A stretch of DNA of 64,000 bases from Burkholderia sp. Bp9143 (GCF_003853645.1 NZ_QTPO01000004.1:1-64000); one strand, 5' to 3'. Shown: positions 1-9,151, numbered from the stretch's first letter. A program made the numbers and translations. Notes: a model not told the origin generated them from the sequence alone.

Positions 1-40
1 CGTTGAACATTCTCCGATGCGGACGTGCATCGCCAGTAGT

Positions 41-68
41 GGGAATCCCCTGCCTTTAGGCAGTGGGG
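41..68. mobile_element. Possible IS200/IS605-type terminal hairpin
   Basis: The bases at 47-68 form an imperfect hairpin (CCCCTGCC, loop TTTA, GGCAG-T-GGGG, one bulged T). The surrounding string resembles the subterminal hairpins at the ends of IS200/IS605 elements, as I remember them. No transposase is visible because the window begins here. The stop codon of the adjacent phosphoesterase lies in the flanking bases (74-76), so an element may have inserted just at the end of that gene. This rests on resemblance only. Confidence 0.35.
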
Positions 69-73
69 GGACG

Positions 74-1339
74 TCAAGATCCGATCCTCACCGGGCAGTC
101 GGTACGGCAGGTGGTGGTCACGAGCGACAGCAGGTCGTTCGCGGCACGATCGCGGTCGGTCAGCGGCGCGAGGCCGAACAGCCGCCCGAGCGTCGCGACC
201 ACCGAGCTGTGATCGTACGGCGTGTGATCGACCTTCCCGGCCGCGACCCACGGCGAAACGACGATCGCCGGCACGCGCACGCCGTACACATCGAAACCGA
301 AGCCGCTCGCGTTCAGCGTCGCGGCCGCGCCGTCGTTCGGCGGCGGCGCCGCGCCCGGCCTGACCGAATCGTAGAAGCCGCCGTGCTCGTCGTAGACGAT
401 CACGAGCAGGCTGCTGCCCCACACCGGCGAATTGCGGATCGCGTCGTACACGCGCGCGGCGAGCTGGTCGCCGCCGGCGAGGCCGTCCATCGGATGATGC
501 GAGCTGCCGTTCTGGTAGGTGCCGTGCACGATGTCGCCGTAGCCGGGCTCGATGAACGTGTAGCGTGCCGTATAGCCGGTCGCGAGATCGGCTTCGAAGT
601 GCGCCAGATCGTCGACGTCGAAGAAGCTCACGCCCTTCAGCGACGCGACCTGCGGCACGTGGCCGTGCGGATCGCCCGACTGGTCCTGGTAGATGCGCCA
701 GTTGTCGTCGCCGAGCGCGGCGAAGATCGAGCCGTTCGGATAGTGGAAGCCATCGAGCGTATCCCACCCGGCCATTTCCTCCTTGGTCGGCGAATGGTCG
801 AGGCCGGCCGATGACGCGCCGTGCAGGAAGAAGCGGTTCGGCCAGGTCGGCCCCGGCATCGACGCATGCCAGCGCTCGCACAGCACGAACGCGTTCGCGA
901 GCGCGTACAGCGACGGCGCGTGCGTGCGAATATCGGCGCCCTGCATGATCGTGCCCACGTTGCCCGGTTGCGGTGGCGTGCCTTCGGAATGCGACGTCGC
1001 GTAGTTCGACACGAATCCCGAGTTGTCGACGCTCGGATAGGGCCGCCCTTTCACGAACGGCACGCCGGCGCCGCAGAGCTGTTCGAGCACGTCGGTGAAT
1101 TCGTGGCACGGATCGGTCGGCATCCGGTCGGGTGCGCCGCCGCCGAACGGATAGACGGTGCCGCCGTATGCGTTGCTGTCGCCCGGCGATGCCGCCGTGA
1201 TATTGGCGATGCCCGACAGCGCGAACAGATGATCGAACGAGCGGTTCTCGAGCATCAGCACGAACACGTGCTTGATGCGGTCCTGAACCGACGGCGCTGC
1301 GGGAACTGAAGAAGATGCGGGGGCTGCGTCTGCACTCAT
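74..1339 (-). CDS. Phosphoesterase family protein (phospholipase C / acid phosphatase type)
   Basis: A 421-residue member of the alkaline-phosphatase-like phosphoesterase family that includes bacterial phospholipase C and AcpA-type acid phosphatases. An ENRSFDHLF motif near residue 25 supplies the first metal/nucleophile region. A DEHGGFYD motif, VPAIVVSPW and DHSSVV towards the C-terminus are the usual family blocks. The start is the ATG preceded by AGGAGG six bases upstream; the open frame extends further upstream but without a ribosome site. No clear signal peptide is seen, so it may be cytoplasmic or use a non-classical route. The substrate (phospholipid head group or other phosphomonoester) cannot be told from sequence. 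The stop falls next to a possible IS end, so the native C-terminus may have been changed slightly. Confidence 0.88.
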   Translation of the reverse strand: MSADAAPASSSVPAAPSVQDRIKHVFVLMLENRSFDHLFALSGIANITAASPGDSNAYGGTVYPFGGGAPDRMPTDPCHEFTDVLEQLCGAGVPFVKGRPYPSVDNSGFVSNYATSHSEGTPPQPGNVGTIMQGADIRTHAPSLYALANAFVLCERWHASMPGPTWPNRFFLHGASSAGLDHSPTKEEMAGWDTLDGFHYPNGSIFAALGDDNWRIYQDQSGDPHGHVPQVASLKGVSFFDVDDLAHFEADLATGYTARYTFIEPGYGDIVHGTYQNGSSHHPMDGLAGGDQLAARVYDAIRNSPVWGSSLLVIVYDEHGGFYDSVRPGAAPPPNDGAAATLNASGFGFDVYGVRVPAIVVSPWVAAGKVDHTPYDHSSVVATLGRLFGLAPLTDRDRAANDLLSLVTTTCRTDCPVRIGS

Positions 1340-1569
1340 GGCGCCTCCTGGCGTCGCGCGACGAATGTCCGGCTGGCACGGTCGCGGCGGCACTGAAAGC
1401 CACTGAAAGGAAAGGCACTGCCGCATGCGCGCGCCGCGAATTGCCGACGAGTGTACGACCACGCCGGCTTGCGCGTAAAGCCGTGCGCGACACGCAGCGC
1501 GTGCGGCGCGGTGAACGTCGGTCGCCGTATCAGCCGGAACGCGATCTGCAGACCCTGGCTCCCCGGCTG

Positions 1570-3624
1570 TCACCGCCCCTTGCTCAGAAGCACGACAACC
1601 AGGATCGCGACCAGCGCGGCAAGCCACTTCAAGCCGGCGAACACCTTGTCGAGCCTTTCCGTCAGCGCCACGACGGGGTTCCTGTCGTCCGTGCGCAGCG
1701 GCATCTGCGCTGACCGGCCATCTCCCGGCAGACTGACCTTCGGGAGATCGATGGCAAGATACACGACGTATCCGCTGGCAGTGGCCGGCGCCTTCAATGT
1801 ATTGCCATCCTCGCCTGGCCTCAGGAACACGCGGAATCCCCCCGTCAGCGCAGCGCCAGGCGGGTTCGACGTGTAGACGTCCCGCAGGCAAAGCCCAGCC
1901 TTGACAGCCGTGACCTGTCCCGCCTCGACGCCGTCGGCAAGTGCCTGCATGCTGCTCGCCGGCACGTCGCACAATGCCCACCACCGAGCCGGTTCCTGCA
2001 TCTCGTCATCGGACTCGTTGTAGCCGAGCCTTGCCGTGCCAAGCGGATCGTCCGAATGGGTGATGCCCAGTTCGTCCTGCAATTCGCGAAGGCCTCGCCG
2101 TTCGGTCTCGCCGACCTCGCGAGCCGCGAAGGTGATGTGTATCGTGCGCGTGTTGTTCCGCGCTTCGCCAATGATCGACAAACAGCAGTCGTCCAGACTC
2201 GCCGTCCCCTGGACATAGGTCGAAAGCGTCGAATGCGTTGTCCCGCCGGCCGGCTCCAGTCGCCTGACGACCTGGATGTCCTGCAGCGTGAGCCACAACG
2301 ACTTCGCCGGGTAGTACGTCTGCACGTTGCCATCGGTGCCAAGGTGCTCGGCCGTATGGTTGGCGCCCGCCCTGATGTCGATGCGATGTCGCGCGTCCTC
2401 CTGTAGCCGCTCATCGCCTTCATGCCGGTGCCATCCATCGTAGCCGGCGAGTTGTCCGGCATCGGGGCGTGCCAGGGGTGTCCGGGGCGCAATCCTGACG
2501 TTGTCCAGAACGTCATCGCGAGTATGAACTTCCGCGACCGACGTTCCGGCACGGGCTCGTGAGCGTATCCCGTATCGCCTGTCGGCGACGGGAAGCACAT
2601 CATGGGCCGCCATGCCGAGCGTGATCTCGGGCGCCTGTTCCGCGAGCGGATCGATGTACCGCGATCGAGGCGCGTCCGAGACCTTCACGAGCGAAGGAAG
2701 CAGTCGGGTCAACAGGTTTGAATACGGGACAAGCAGCGGCAGGAACAGGCCGGCCAGCGACAGGTTGAACAGCGTGTGGAAATCGGCCACCACCCGCCCA
2801 TCGTCCGGTTCGATCCTGACCATGACGCAGCCGATCGGCGTCAGTGCGGCGAGCGCAATCACCACGCCGACCGACAGAATGAGCAGCGTGCCGACCGGCA
2901 CGTACCTGGAGGCCGGATCGTGTGTGGCAGTCTCCTCCAGCACCGGGCGGATGGCCGCGCCCAGGTTTGCACCCAGCACCAGTGCGAAAGCCGTATCGGG
3001 CGGAACGACGTTTTGCGCGCAGAGCGACATGATCAGGAGAACGATCGCGACGTTCGAATCGGCGGCCCAGGTCAGGCCGGCCGCCAGCAAGACGTCGATC
3101 AGCGGTACGGTGGAAGCGTCGCTCAGCAACATCCGAAGACTCGGCGCGTCCTCGTAATCCGTCATCAACTCCTGCAGATGATGCAGTGCGAGCAGCAGCA
3201 GGCCCAGACCGATGAGCGTGCGCCCCAACTCATGTGCGCAGGTGTTCGATACCTTGCGGAACATCAGCACGCCAACGAGTATCAGGGCGGGCGACACGGC
3301 CTGGACTTCGAACGAAAGCACCTGCACGAGCAACGTCGTGCCCACGTTCGCGCCGAGCACGACAGCCAGTGCCGGGACAAGGCCGACGCGCCCCTGCGCA
3401 GCGAGTTCGCTCGTCATGACCGCGGTCGTCGTACTACTCTGCAGCACCGCTGTTACGCCCATGCCGCCGAAGAAGGCCGGGAGCCGTCCGTAAAGTGCCC
3501 GTTCCAGCAGCGACCGCAGGCCAGCGCCGAATGCGCGCTGCATGCCGGTCTGAAGCATCTGCGTCCCGAGCAGCACCAGCGCAATCGAGCCGGCGAGATC
3601 GACCAGCGTGAACGTGAATGTCAT
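1570..3624 (-). CDS. Chimeric ORF: Na/Pi cotransporter N-half fused to unrelated C-half
   Basis: Residues about 1-320 (in 684) are a Na+/phosphate cotransporter (NptA/PF02690 type), with repeated hydrophobic segments and the paired QSSTTTAV and GANVGTTLL motifs. After APEITLGMAAHDVL the PhoU-like tail expected in this family degenerates; only DDVLDN remains recognisable. About residues 415-684 are unrelated: a soluble domain beginning around VQTYYPAKSLWL and ending in a hydrophobic anchor (LAALVAILVVVLL). The second part looks coding, so this is probably an in-frame fusion after a deletion or a run of indels, not one ancestral protein. Start set at the ATG at 3624; an alternative lies at 3663. 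Transport function is doubtful; the tail could still be made from an unseen internal start. Likely a pseudogene or neofusion. Confidence 0.6.
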   Translation of the reverse strand: MTFTFTLVDLAGSIALVLLGTQMLQTGMQRAFGAGLRSLLERALYGRLPAFFGGMGVTAVLQSSTTTAVMTSELAAQGRVGLVPALAVVLGANVGTTLLVQVLSFEVQAVSPALILVGVLMFRKVSNTCAHELGRTLIGLGLLLLALHHLQELMTDYEDAPSLRMLLSDASTVPLIDVLLAAGLTWAADSNVAIVLLIMSLCAQNVVPPDTAFALVLGANLGAAIRPVLEETATHDPASRYVPVGTLLILSVGVVIALAALTPIGCVMVRIEPDDGRVVADFHTLFNLSLAGLFLPLLVPYSNLLTRLLPSLVKVSDAPRSRYIDPLAEQAPEITLGMAAHDVLPVADRRYGIRSRARAGTSVAEVHTRDDVLDNVRIAPRTPLARPDAGQLAGYDGWHRHEGDERLQEDARHRIDIRAGANHTAEHLGTDGNVQTYYPAKSLWLTLQDIQVVRRLEPAGGTTHSTLSTYVQGTASLDDCCLSIIGEARNNTRTIHITFAAREVGETERRGLRELQDELGITHSDDPLGTARLGYNESDDEMQEPARWWALCDVPASSMQALADGVEAGQVTAVKAGLCLRDVYTSNPPGAALTGGFRVFLRPGEDGNTLKAPATASGYVVYLAIDLPKVSLPGDGRSAQMPLRTDDRNPVVALTERLDKVFAGLKWLAALVAILVVVLLSKGR

Positions 3625-4313
3625 GACTCTGGGCCCCAGACGCCGACCGGTTGTTCTTGTCACGTTCCCCGTATTGAAGTTCGCTCACGCCCCTGGCCGG
3701 AGGGCCAGGAAAGGCGAACTCGAATGCGTCTTGTCAGACGGAGAAACGCACGACCGGACCGTGGATCAAGCGACGGGCCTTCCCCCGAAGAGTCCGTGCT
3801 CCACGTTACGGTCGCCCACGGCGGTTTCCATGAAATCACGCGCGTGCAGGCACATTCCCCATTGCAAGTGGCGTGCCACCGATGCGAGTTGGTTGCGCAC
3901 GGCGACTTGAAACCGGAAATACCGAGATCGGCACGTCGGGCGAATGAATGTGTTTCAGCATTGCTACAGGCCTGCATCGCTCATGCGTCGACCCAGGTTG
4001 ATTGCCGCCATCACGGGCGCCCGGCGACCGTGTGGTGGCGTCAAGGTCATGAGCGGACCGAGCACGCCGCGTTTCTGGACGCATCGGCTCGTTTCGAAAT
4101 TGAAACGCGCGATGCGACACGTGGACGGGTACAGCTGGGAGGGGGTAGCGCGCGCCGTGGGTTGGCAGTCTTCAGCGGTGGCTCGCCAACGTCGAACCGC
4201 AAGCGAGACCGACGAACGGCGCGACCCGCGCCGTCCATCCGGTGTGCCCGGCCGCATGACAGGGCCGGACGGGTTTCGATCGGTGCGGCGTTGCGCTGCC
4301 CGATCGCTACTGC
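3625..4313. other. Long intergenic stretch, no supported gene
   Basis: About 690 bases separate the cotransporter chimera from infA. Several short frames are open but none has a convincing start, ribosome site and family resemblance. One minus-strand reading at about 3770-3925 looks protein-like (contains MCLHARDFMETAVGDRN) but lacks a start and is probably a gene remnant. I see no RNA gene. Confidence 0.5.
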
Positions 4314-4577
4314 TTAGCGACGCGGTTGCCCGGTGCGCGGCGGACGCGGCGAATTCGCGTCCTTGTGGCGGAAGTTGATGCGACCCTTCGTCAGGTCGTA
4401 CACGGACAGTTCCAGCGTCACACGGTCACCCGCGAGAATGCGGATGTGGTTCTTGCGCATGCGGCCCGACGCGTACGCGCCGACCACGACGCCGTTTTCC
4501 AGCGTGACACGGTATTTGCTGTCCGGCAGCACTTCGTCGACGATTCCGTCCAGTTCCAGCAGTTCTTCTTTTGCCAA
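4314..4577 (-). CDS. infA: Translation initiation factor IF-1 (second copy, infA2 type)
   Basis: An 87-residue S1/OB-fold protein that binds the ribosomal A site during initiation. It begins [17 protein letters not shown] and carries the conserved [20 protein letters not shown] and [13 protein letters not shown] blocks; the basic C-terminal tail ([11 protein letters not shown]) is longer than in the roughly 72-residue housekeeping IF-1. This matches the beta-proteobacterial second IF-1 paralogue rather than the copy in the ribosomal protein operon. The start must be TTG: GGAGG stands seven bases upstream, and no ATG or GTG lies at the conserved MAKE position. It is monocistronic here. A non-ATG start on an initiation factor gene suggests autoregulation, as for infC with its AUU start, but that is inference. 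Confidence 0.93.
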   Translation of the reverse strand: MAKEELLELDGIVDEVLPDSKYRVTLENGVVVGAYASGRMRKNHIRILAGDRVTLELSVYDLTKGRINFRHKDANSPRPPRTGQPRR

Positions 4578-5039
4578 ACCAATTCCTCCAGACAAGGTGA
4601 ATGACCGCGGCCGCGGCGAGCTCACCGGCGCCGTGCCCCGCAACGGGACGGCGGCCGGCAGGATGCCGGGGATCAACTCGTTCAGACGGGCGACGGGCCC
4701 GTCTTGCAATCGGAGCCCGGCGCATTGCGGCGGTCGGGCGGTCGGTGGCGGCGGTGCGATCAGCACCGCGCAAAGTCGGGACCGCGCCGCGTGCGGCATG
4801 GCGACGGTCTACTCGGGTTGCAGCATGGGCCGCTGGCGACGCGGCGAGCGCTTCGCGAGGGCGTTGAATCGCACGTCGTACGGACCTGCGATGGATGAGG
4901 GAAGCACACGACCGATGCATCGTGATGACCGCGATGCATCGGTCGTGTGCGTCGGAACGCGCAGGATGCCGGGTCAGGCCGGCATCCGCGCGAGATCCGT
5001 CCGGCAGCGGCCGCGCACTGGCGGCCCTGCCGACGCGGC
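4578..5039. other. Intergenic region between infA2 and cspA
   Basis: This 460-base stretch should hold the infA2 promoter (minus strand) and the cspA 3-prime end. It includes the perfect 19-bp inverted repeat listed separately. No gene is supported; the open frames are GC-rich shadows. Confidence 0.5.
4904..4950. terminator. Perfect 19-bp stem-loop downstream of cspA
   Basis: The arms 4904-4922 and 4932-4950 are exact reverse complements over 19 bases with a nine-base loop. It lies about 90 bases past the cspA stop on the same transcript and upstream of infA2. Reading the minus strand, only a weak pyrimidine tract (TTCCC) follows, so a classical intrinsic terminator is not certain; a transcript-stabilising hairpin or protein site is possible. 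Confidence 0.55.
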
Positions 5040-5243
5040 TTACAGCGGCGTGATGTTCGACGCTTGCAGACCCTTCGGGCCACGCTTCACTTCGTAGCTG
5101 ACCTTCTGGCCTTCGGCCAGGGTCTTGAAGCCCGTGCCGCGAATTTCCGAGAAATGGGCGAACAGATCGTCGCCGCCGTTGTCCGGGGAGATGAAACCAA
5201 AGCCCTTGGTTTCGTTGAACCACTTGACGGTACCGGTATCCAC
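5040..5243 (-). CDS. cspA: Cold-shock protein, CspA family
   Basis: A 67-residue single cold-shock domain with RNP1 (KGFGFI) and RNP2 (DLFAHFS) motifs, which bind single-stranded RNA and DNA. Length is that of CspA-family proteins. The start is GTG (VDTGTVKWF), preceded by AGGAAG five bases upstream. The conserved TGTVKWFN block is only two residues in, so the longer open frame upstream is untranslated leader. Monocistronic, with a leader containing a 7-bp hairpin (see 5333-5349). Members of this family act as RNA chaperones, and some are constitutive; cold induction cannot be read from sequence alone. Confidence 0.95.
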   Translation of the reverse strand: MDTGTVKWFNETKGFGFISPDNGGDDLFAHFSEIRGTGFKTLAEGQKVSYEVKRGPKGLQASNITPL

Positions 5244-5332
5244 AAATACTTCCTTAATACGATTGATACGAATATTGAACATGCGCCCGTGACGGGCACA
5301 GAAAGAATCAAAAGAGGGAGAGACCAACGACT

Positions 5333-5349
5333 GCCGCACGGTGTGCGGC
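5333..5349 (-). promoter_or_regulatory. Hairpin in cspA 5-prime leader region
   Basis: Arms 5333-5339 and 5343-5349 pair over seven bases (GCCGCAC/GTGCGGC) with a three-base loop about 90 bases upstream of the GTG. On the minus strand it is followed some 15 bases later by a pyrimidine-rich stretch (CTCCCTCTTTTG). Cold-shock mRNAs are known for structured leaders, so a role in mRNA stability or attenuation is plausible but unproved; the transcript start is not known. Confidence 0.35.
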
Positions 5350-5533
5350 CAATGATGAGCAATCGAACTTCTTGAAGACTTCGGTCTCGGACACTACGCG
5401 GTGCAGGCCGATCCGTCAAGCTCTTTCGGTGCGACGCAGGCGCGCGGCGGTGCGCGCGCCTTGCCTGGCGGGCGTGGGCGGCGATCGGGAGGCGAAACGA
5501 TACGCCCCCTTTTTTGCCGCGCGTCGCCGCGGG

Positions 5534-6613
5534 TTACCGCGGTTCGAACACGTGATGCAGCGGCGGCGGCGCGTCGCCGTCGCGGATCTTCATCTCGAAC
5601 GTCTTGCGCGCGACGCTCGACGGCCGCACGTCGGCCGCGTCCAGGTAGAACTGTGAATACCAGTCACGCATCTGGTACAGCGGCCCGTCGCCTTCGCACA
5701 GCAGCGGGTTGTCGATGCGCGTCTTGCTGTGCCAGATGTCGACATCCTCGTAGAACGCGCGCTGCGCTTCCTTCACGTACGCGTTCGCGATCTCCAGGTT
5801 CTGCGCGTCGCTCAGGCCGGCCACCTTCTTCACGATCACGCCGTAGCGCAGCTCGAATCTGTTCATGTCGATCGGCACGTGGCAGTTCAGCAGCACCGAA
5901 TGGATCGGCTGCCCGCCGCTCTGCCCCGTCATCTGCGTGATGTGCACGGCTGGCCCGAAATACGTCGACAGCGCGGTCAGGCTGTCGCCGCCGAGCTTCT
6001 CGCTGCGCCCGACCATCAGTTGCGTCGCCTTGTGATCCTCGAACAGGTTCGCGAAATAGTCGATCGGCGCGTGGTGCACGGTCGCGAAGTGCGCGACGTC
6101 CGAGATGTTGTCGACCAGTTCGCGACAGTTGGCCTGGATCACCATCTTGTCGACGACCCAGTCCGACCATTCGTCGGAGAAGCACACGTCGAGGCGCGGA
6201 ATCGCGACTTCCGGCGGCGGCGCATTGCCTTCCGGGTCGTTCCACACGAACAGCAGGTTGTTCTCCTCGCAGGTCGGCCACGCGCCGATCCGCGCCTTCG
6301 GCGGGATCCGCTTGCAGTACGGGATCGACGCGCACTGCCCTTCGCCATTCCACGCCCAGCCGTGGAACGGGCAGACGAGATGGTCGCCTTCGACCGTGCC
6401 GAGGCTCAGGTCGGCGCCCATGTGCGGGCAGTACGCGTCGACGACGTTGATCCTGCCGGTCGAATCGGCGAACGCGGCGAGCTTGCGGCCGAAGATGTTC
6501 AGCGTGTGCGGCTGGCCGTCCTTGTAGTCGCGGGCGAGCCCGAGGCAGTGCCAGCCGCGCGCATAGCGCTGCGCGAGCGGCTGGGCTTCGATCTTGTAAG
6601 GGCGTGCGGACAT
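5534..6613 (-). CDS. kshA: 3-ketosteroid 9-alpha-hydroxylase, oxygenase subunit (KshA-like)
   Basis: A 359-residue Rieske non-haem iron oxygenase. The [2Fe-2S] ligands are C62, H64, C81 and H84 (CPH and CPFHGW). The mononuclear iron site shows as NISDVAHFATVH, giving H175 and H180 with D172 bridging. With KshB it would hydroxylate C9 of 1,4-androstadiene-3,17-dione; the product opens ring B spontaneously. ATG start with GGAGGAG eight bases upstream. It is the last gene of the downstream block, 69 bases after the RND transporter, while its likely reductase kshB sits 24 kb away in the upstream block. KshA identity rests on size, motif layout and the surrounding hsa/ipd genes; other Rieske substrates are possible. 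Confidence 0.85.
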   Translation of the reverse strand: MSARPYKIEAQPLAQRYARGWHCLGLARDYKDGQPHTLNIFGRKLAAFADSTGRINVVDAYCPHMGADLSLGTVEGDHLVCPFHGWAWNGEGQCASIPYCKRIPPKARIGAWPTCEENNLLFVWNDPEGNAPPPEVAIPRLDVCFSDEWSDWVVDKMVIQANCRELVDNISDVAHFATVHHAPIDYFANLFEDHKATQLMVGRSEKLGGDSLTALSTYFGPAVHITQMTGQSGGQPIHSVLLNCHVPIDMNRFELRYGVIVKKVAGLSDAQNLEIANAYVKEAQRAFYEDVDIWHSKTRIDNPLLCEGDGPLYQMRDWYSQFYLDAADVRPSSVARKTFEMKIRDGDAPPPLHHVFEPR

Positions 6614-6682
6614 GTGGGTTGACTCCTCCTTGAGGGACGCGCGGCGGCCCGCCGCGCACCGGGGTAATGGGGGGTGCGTCGC

Positions 6683-9151
6683 TCAGCGCACCGGATTGCC
6701 GGGTTCGAGCGCGCGCGCCGGCTTGAGCGCGGGTGTCGGCGCGGCTTGCGCGGACGGCTGCGATTGCGGCGACACGCGGCGCTCGGCGCGCTCGACGCCG
6801 AGCCATGCAGCCAGCGCGGGCAGCAGGAACACCGCGCCGAACAGGTTCACGAGGAACATGAACGCGAGCAGCACGCCCATGTCGACCTGGAACTTCAGCG
6901 CGGAGAACGCCCACGTGCCGACGCCGATGAACATCGTGACGGCCGTGAACAGCGCCGCGGTGCCGCGCTGGCGCATCGCGTCGGCGAACGCGTCCGGCAG
7001 CGTCGCGCCGTGGCGGATGTCGTGCTGCAGGCGTTCGTACAGATAGATCCCGTAGTCGACGCCGACGCCGACGCCGAGCGTGATCACCGGCAGCGTCGCG
7101 ACCTTCAGCCCGATGCCGAGCCGCGCCATCACCGCGTTGCACAGGATCGACACCAGCGTGAGCGGCACGATGATGCACAGCACCGCGCGCCACGAGCGGA
7201 ACGTGACCGCGCAGAGCAGCGCGATCGCGCCGAAGATCGACAGCAGCATCGCGACCTCCGCGTCGCCGACCGCCTCGTTGGTCGCGGCCATCACGCCGAC
7301 GTTGCCGCCCGCGAGCCGGAACGCGACGTTCGGCACCGGGTTCTCGGCCGCGTAGCGCTTGATCTCGTCGACGATGTGCGCGATGGTCGTGCCTTCGTGG
7401 TTCTGCGTGTAGATCAGCACCTGGATCGCCTTGCAGTTCGCGGTGTTCATCCCGTTGTCGGGATCGAACGCATTCGAGCCCTGCGTGAGCCCGTCGCTGG
7501 AGCGCGGCAGCGCGGCCCAGCGCGGGTTGCCTTCGTTGAACGCGGCGATGAACACCTTGCCCTGCGACGACACGCTCGTCACCGACTGCACGCCGGCCAC
7601 GCCGCGCAGGGTCATCTCGAACTTCTCGATCGCGCTCATCACCGGGTAATGCAGGCAGGCGTCGTCGAAGCCGGTCGCCTCGACGATCACCGACAGCACG
7701 TCGACGCCGATGTTGTATTGGTGCGTGATCGCCGCGTTGTCGACGTTGTAGCGCGAGTTCGCGCGCAGCTCCGGCGCGCCGGTGCCGATGTCGCCGATCT
7801 CCAGCTTGCGCGACTCGAGCGTGCCGTACGCGAGCAGCGCGAGCGCCACCGCGAACACGCCGAGCGCGGGCGCCGGCCGCGCGAACACCGCGAAGCGCGA
7901 CCACTTCCCGCTGCCGCCGGCCGCCGCCGCGCGCTGCGCACGCGCCAGCGTGCCGCGCTCGAGGCGCGTGTACGACAGCAGGATCGGCAGGAACACCTTG
8001 TTGGTGACGATCATCAGCAGCACGCCGAGGCATGCGGTGATGCCGAGCTCGCGCACGATGTCGATCCTGATCCGCATGATCACCATGAAGCCGAGCGCGT
8101 TGGTCAGCAACGCGACCGTGCCCGGCACGAACAGCTTGCGGAACGCGTCGCGCGCGGCCTCGACCGGCGCCGCGCCGCGCACCAGCGCCTGCTTCCACGC
8201 ATTGGTCATCTGCACCGCGTGCGACACGCCGATCGAGAAGATCAGGAACGGCACGAGGATCGACATCGGGTCGATGCCGAGCCCGAGCAGCGGCAGCGCG
8301 CCGAGCAGCCAGACGACCGGCAGCAGCGCGACCACGAGCGCGAGCACGGTGGTCTTCAGCGAGCGCGTATAGGCGAACAGCAGCGCGGCCGTCACGAGGA
8401 ACGCCAGCGCGAAGAACGCCATCACGCCGGCGATCCCGGCCTCGACGTCGCCCACCAGCTTCGCGAAGCCGATGATGTTCACGTCGATGCCCTGCTTCGC
8501 GTAGCGCGCGCGGATCTCCTCGAGCTGGCGCGCGACCGCGCTGTAGTCGAGCCGCTTGCCGGTGGCCGGATCGGTCTCGCGCAGTTCCGCGCGGATCAGC
8601 GCCGACTTCAGGTCGTTGCCGACCAGCCGGCCGATCTGCCCGGAGCGCGCGACGTTGCGGCGCACCTTCGCGAGATCGTCCGGGTTCGCGCTCGAGAACT
8701 GGCCGGGCACGACCACGTCGCCGCGAAAGCCGGCTTCGGTCACCTCCGTGTAGTGGACGTTCGGCGTGAACAGCGAGAACACGCGCGAGCGGTTCACGCC
8801 GGGGATGAAGAACACGTCGTCGGTCGCGTGGCGCAGCGCGTCCATGAACGCCTGGTTGTAGATGTCGCCGTCGCCCTTCCAGCGCAGGCTGACGAGGATC
8901 GTGTTCGCGCCGGGGAACGCCCCGGCGTAGCGCTCGAACACCTGCATGTACGGGTGCTGCATCGGGATCATCTTGTTGAAGCCCGGATCGAGCTTCAGGC
9001 GCGTCGCGGACAGGCCGAGCGCTAGCGTCACCGCGACGCACAGCAGCATCAGCAGCCGGCGCTGCCGGATGATCGTGTCGGCGCAGCGCTCGACGAACGC
9101 GGCGAGGCGCGACGCGGGAACGGCTTCAGTGGGGCGTGACAGGTCGTTCAT
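6683..9151 (-). CDS. RND/MMPL-family transporter (HAE3 type)
   Basis: An 822-residue inner-membrane transporter with the RND pattern: one N-terminal helix (about residues 33-52), a large periplasmic loop, a block of five helices (about 230-400), a second loop, and a final block of helices (about 620-790). It is shorter than drug-efflux RND pumps and resembles the HAE3/MMPL hydrophobe exporters. No membrane-fusion or outer-membrane partner is adjacent. In steroid-degrading proteobacteria such transporters often sit with a YCF48-like protein, as here (100 bases upstream), so a role in moving steroids or their acyl intermediates is likely but inferred. Direction of transport is unknown. Confidence 0.85.
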   Translation of the reverse strand: MNDLSRPTEAVPASRLAAFVERCADTIIRQRRLLMLLCVAVTLALGLSATRLKLDPGFNKMIPMQHPYMQVFERYAGAFPGANTILVSLRWKGDGDIYNQAFMDALRHATDDVFFIPGVNRSRVFSLFTPNVHYTEVTEAGFRGDVVVPGQFSSANPDDLAKVRRNVARSGQIGRLVGNDLKSALIRAELRETDPATGKRLDYSAVARQLEEIRARYAKQGIDVNIIGFAKLVGDVEAGIAGVMAFFALAFLVTAALLFAYTRSLKTTVLALVVALLPVVWLLGALPLLGLGIDPMSILVPFLIFSIGVSHAVQMTNAWKQALVRGAAPVEAARDAFRKLFVPGTVALLTNALGFMVIMRIRIDIVRELGITACLGVLLMIVTNKVFLPILLSYTRLERGTLARAQRAAAAGGSGKWSRFAVFARPAPALGVFAVALALLAYGTLESRKLEIGDIGTGAPELRANSRYNVDNAAITHQYNIGVDVLSVIVEATGFDDACLHYPVMSAIEKFEMTLRGVAGVQSVTSVSSQGKVFIAAFNEGNPRWAALPRSSDGLTQGSNAFDPDNGMNTANCKAIQVLIYTQNHEGTTIAHIVDEIKRYAAENPVPNVAFRLAGGNVGVMAATNEAVGDAEVAMLLSIFGAIALLCAVTFRSWRAVLCIIVPLTLVSILCNAVMARLGIGLKVATLPVITLGVGVGVDYGIYLYERLQHDIRHGATLPDAFADAMRQRGTAALFTAVTMFIGVGTWAFSALKFQVDMGVLLAFMFLVNLFGAVFLLPALAAWLGVERAERRVSPQSQPSAQAAPTPALKPARALEPGNPVR

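Noticed and set aside
4904..4950. CRISPR-like or IS inverted repeat
   Set aside because: Only a single hairpin is present, with no spaced direct repeats and no transposase; treated as a stem-loop.
5664..9041. Very long minus-strand open frame (1125 codons) through the RND and kshA genes
   Set aside because: It is out of frame with the transporter and Rieske genes, is Arg-rich and has no recognisable domain; it is a GC-rich shadow.
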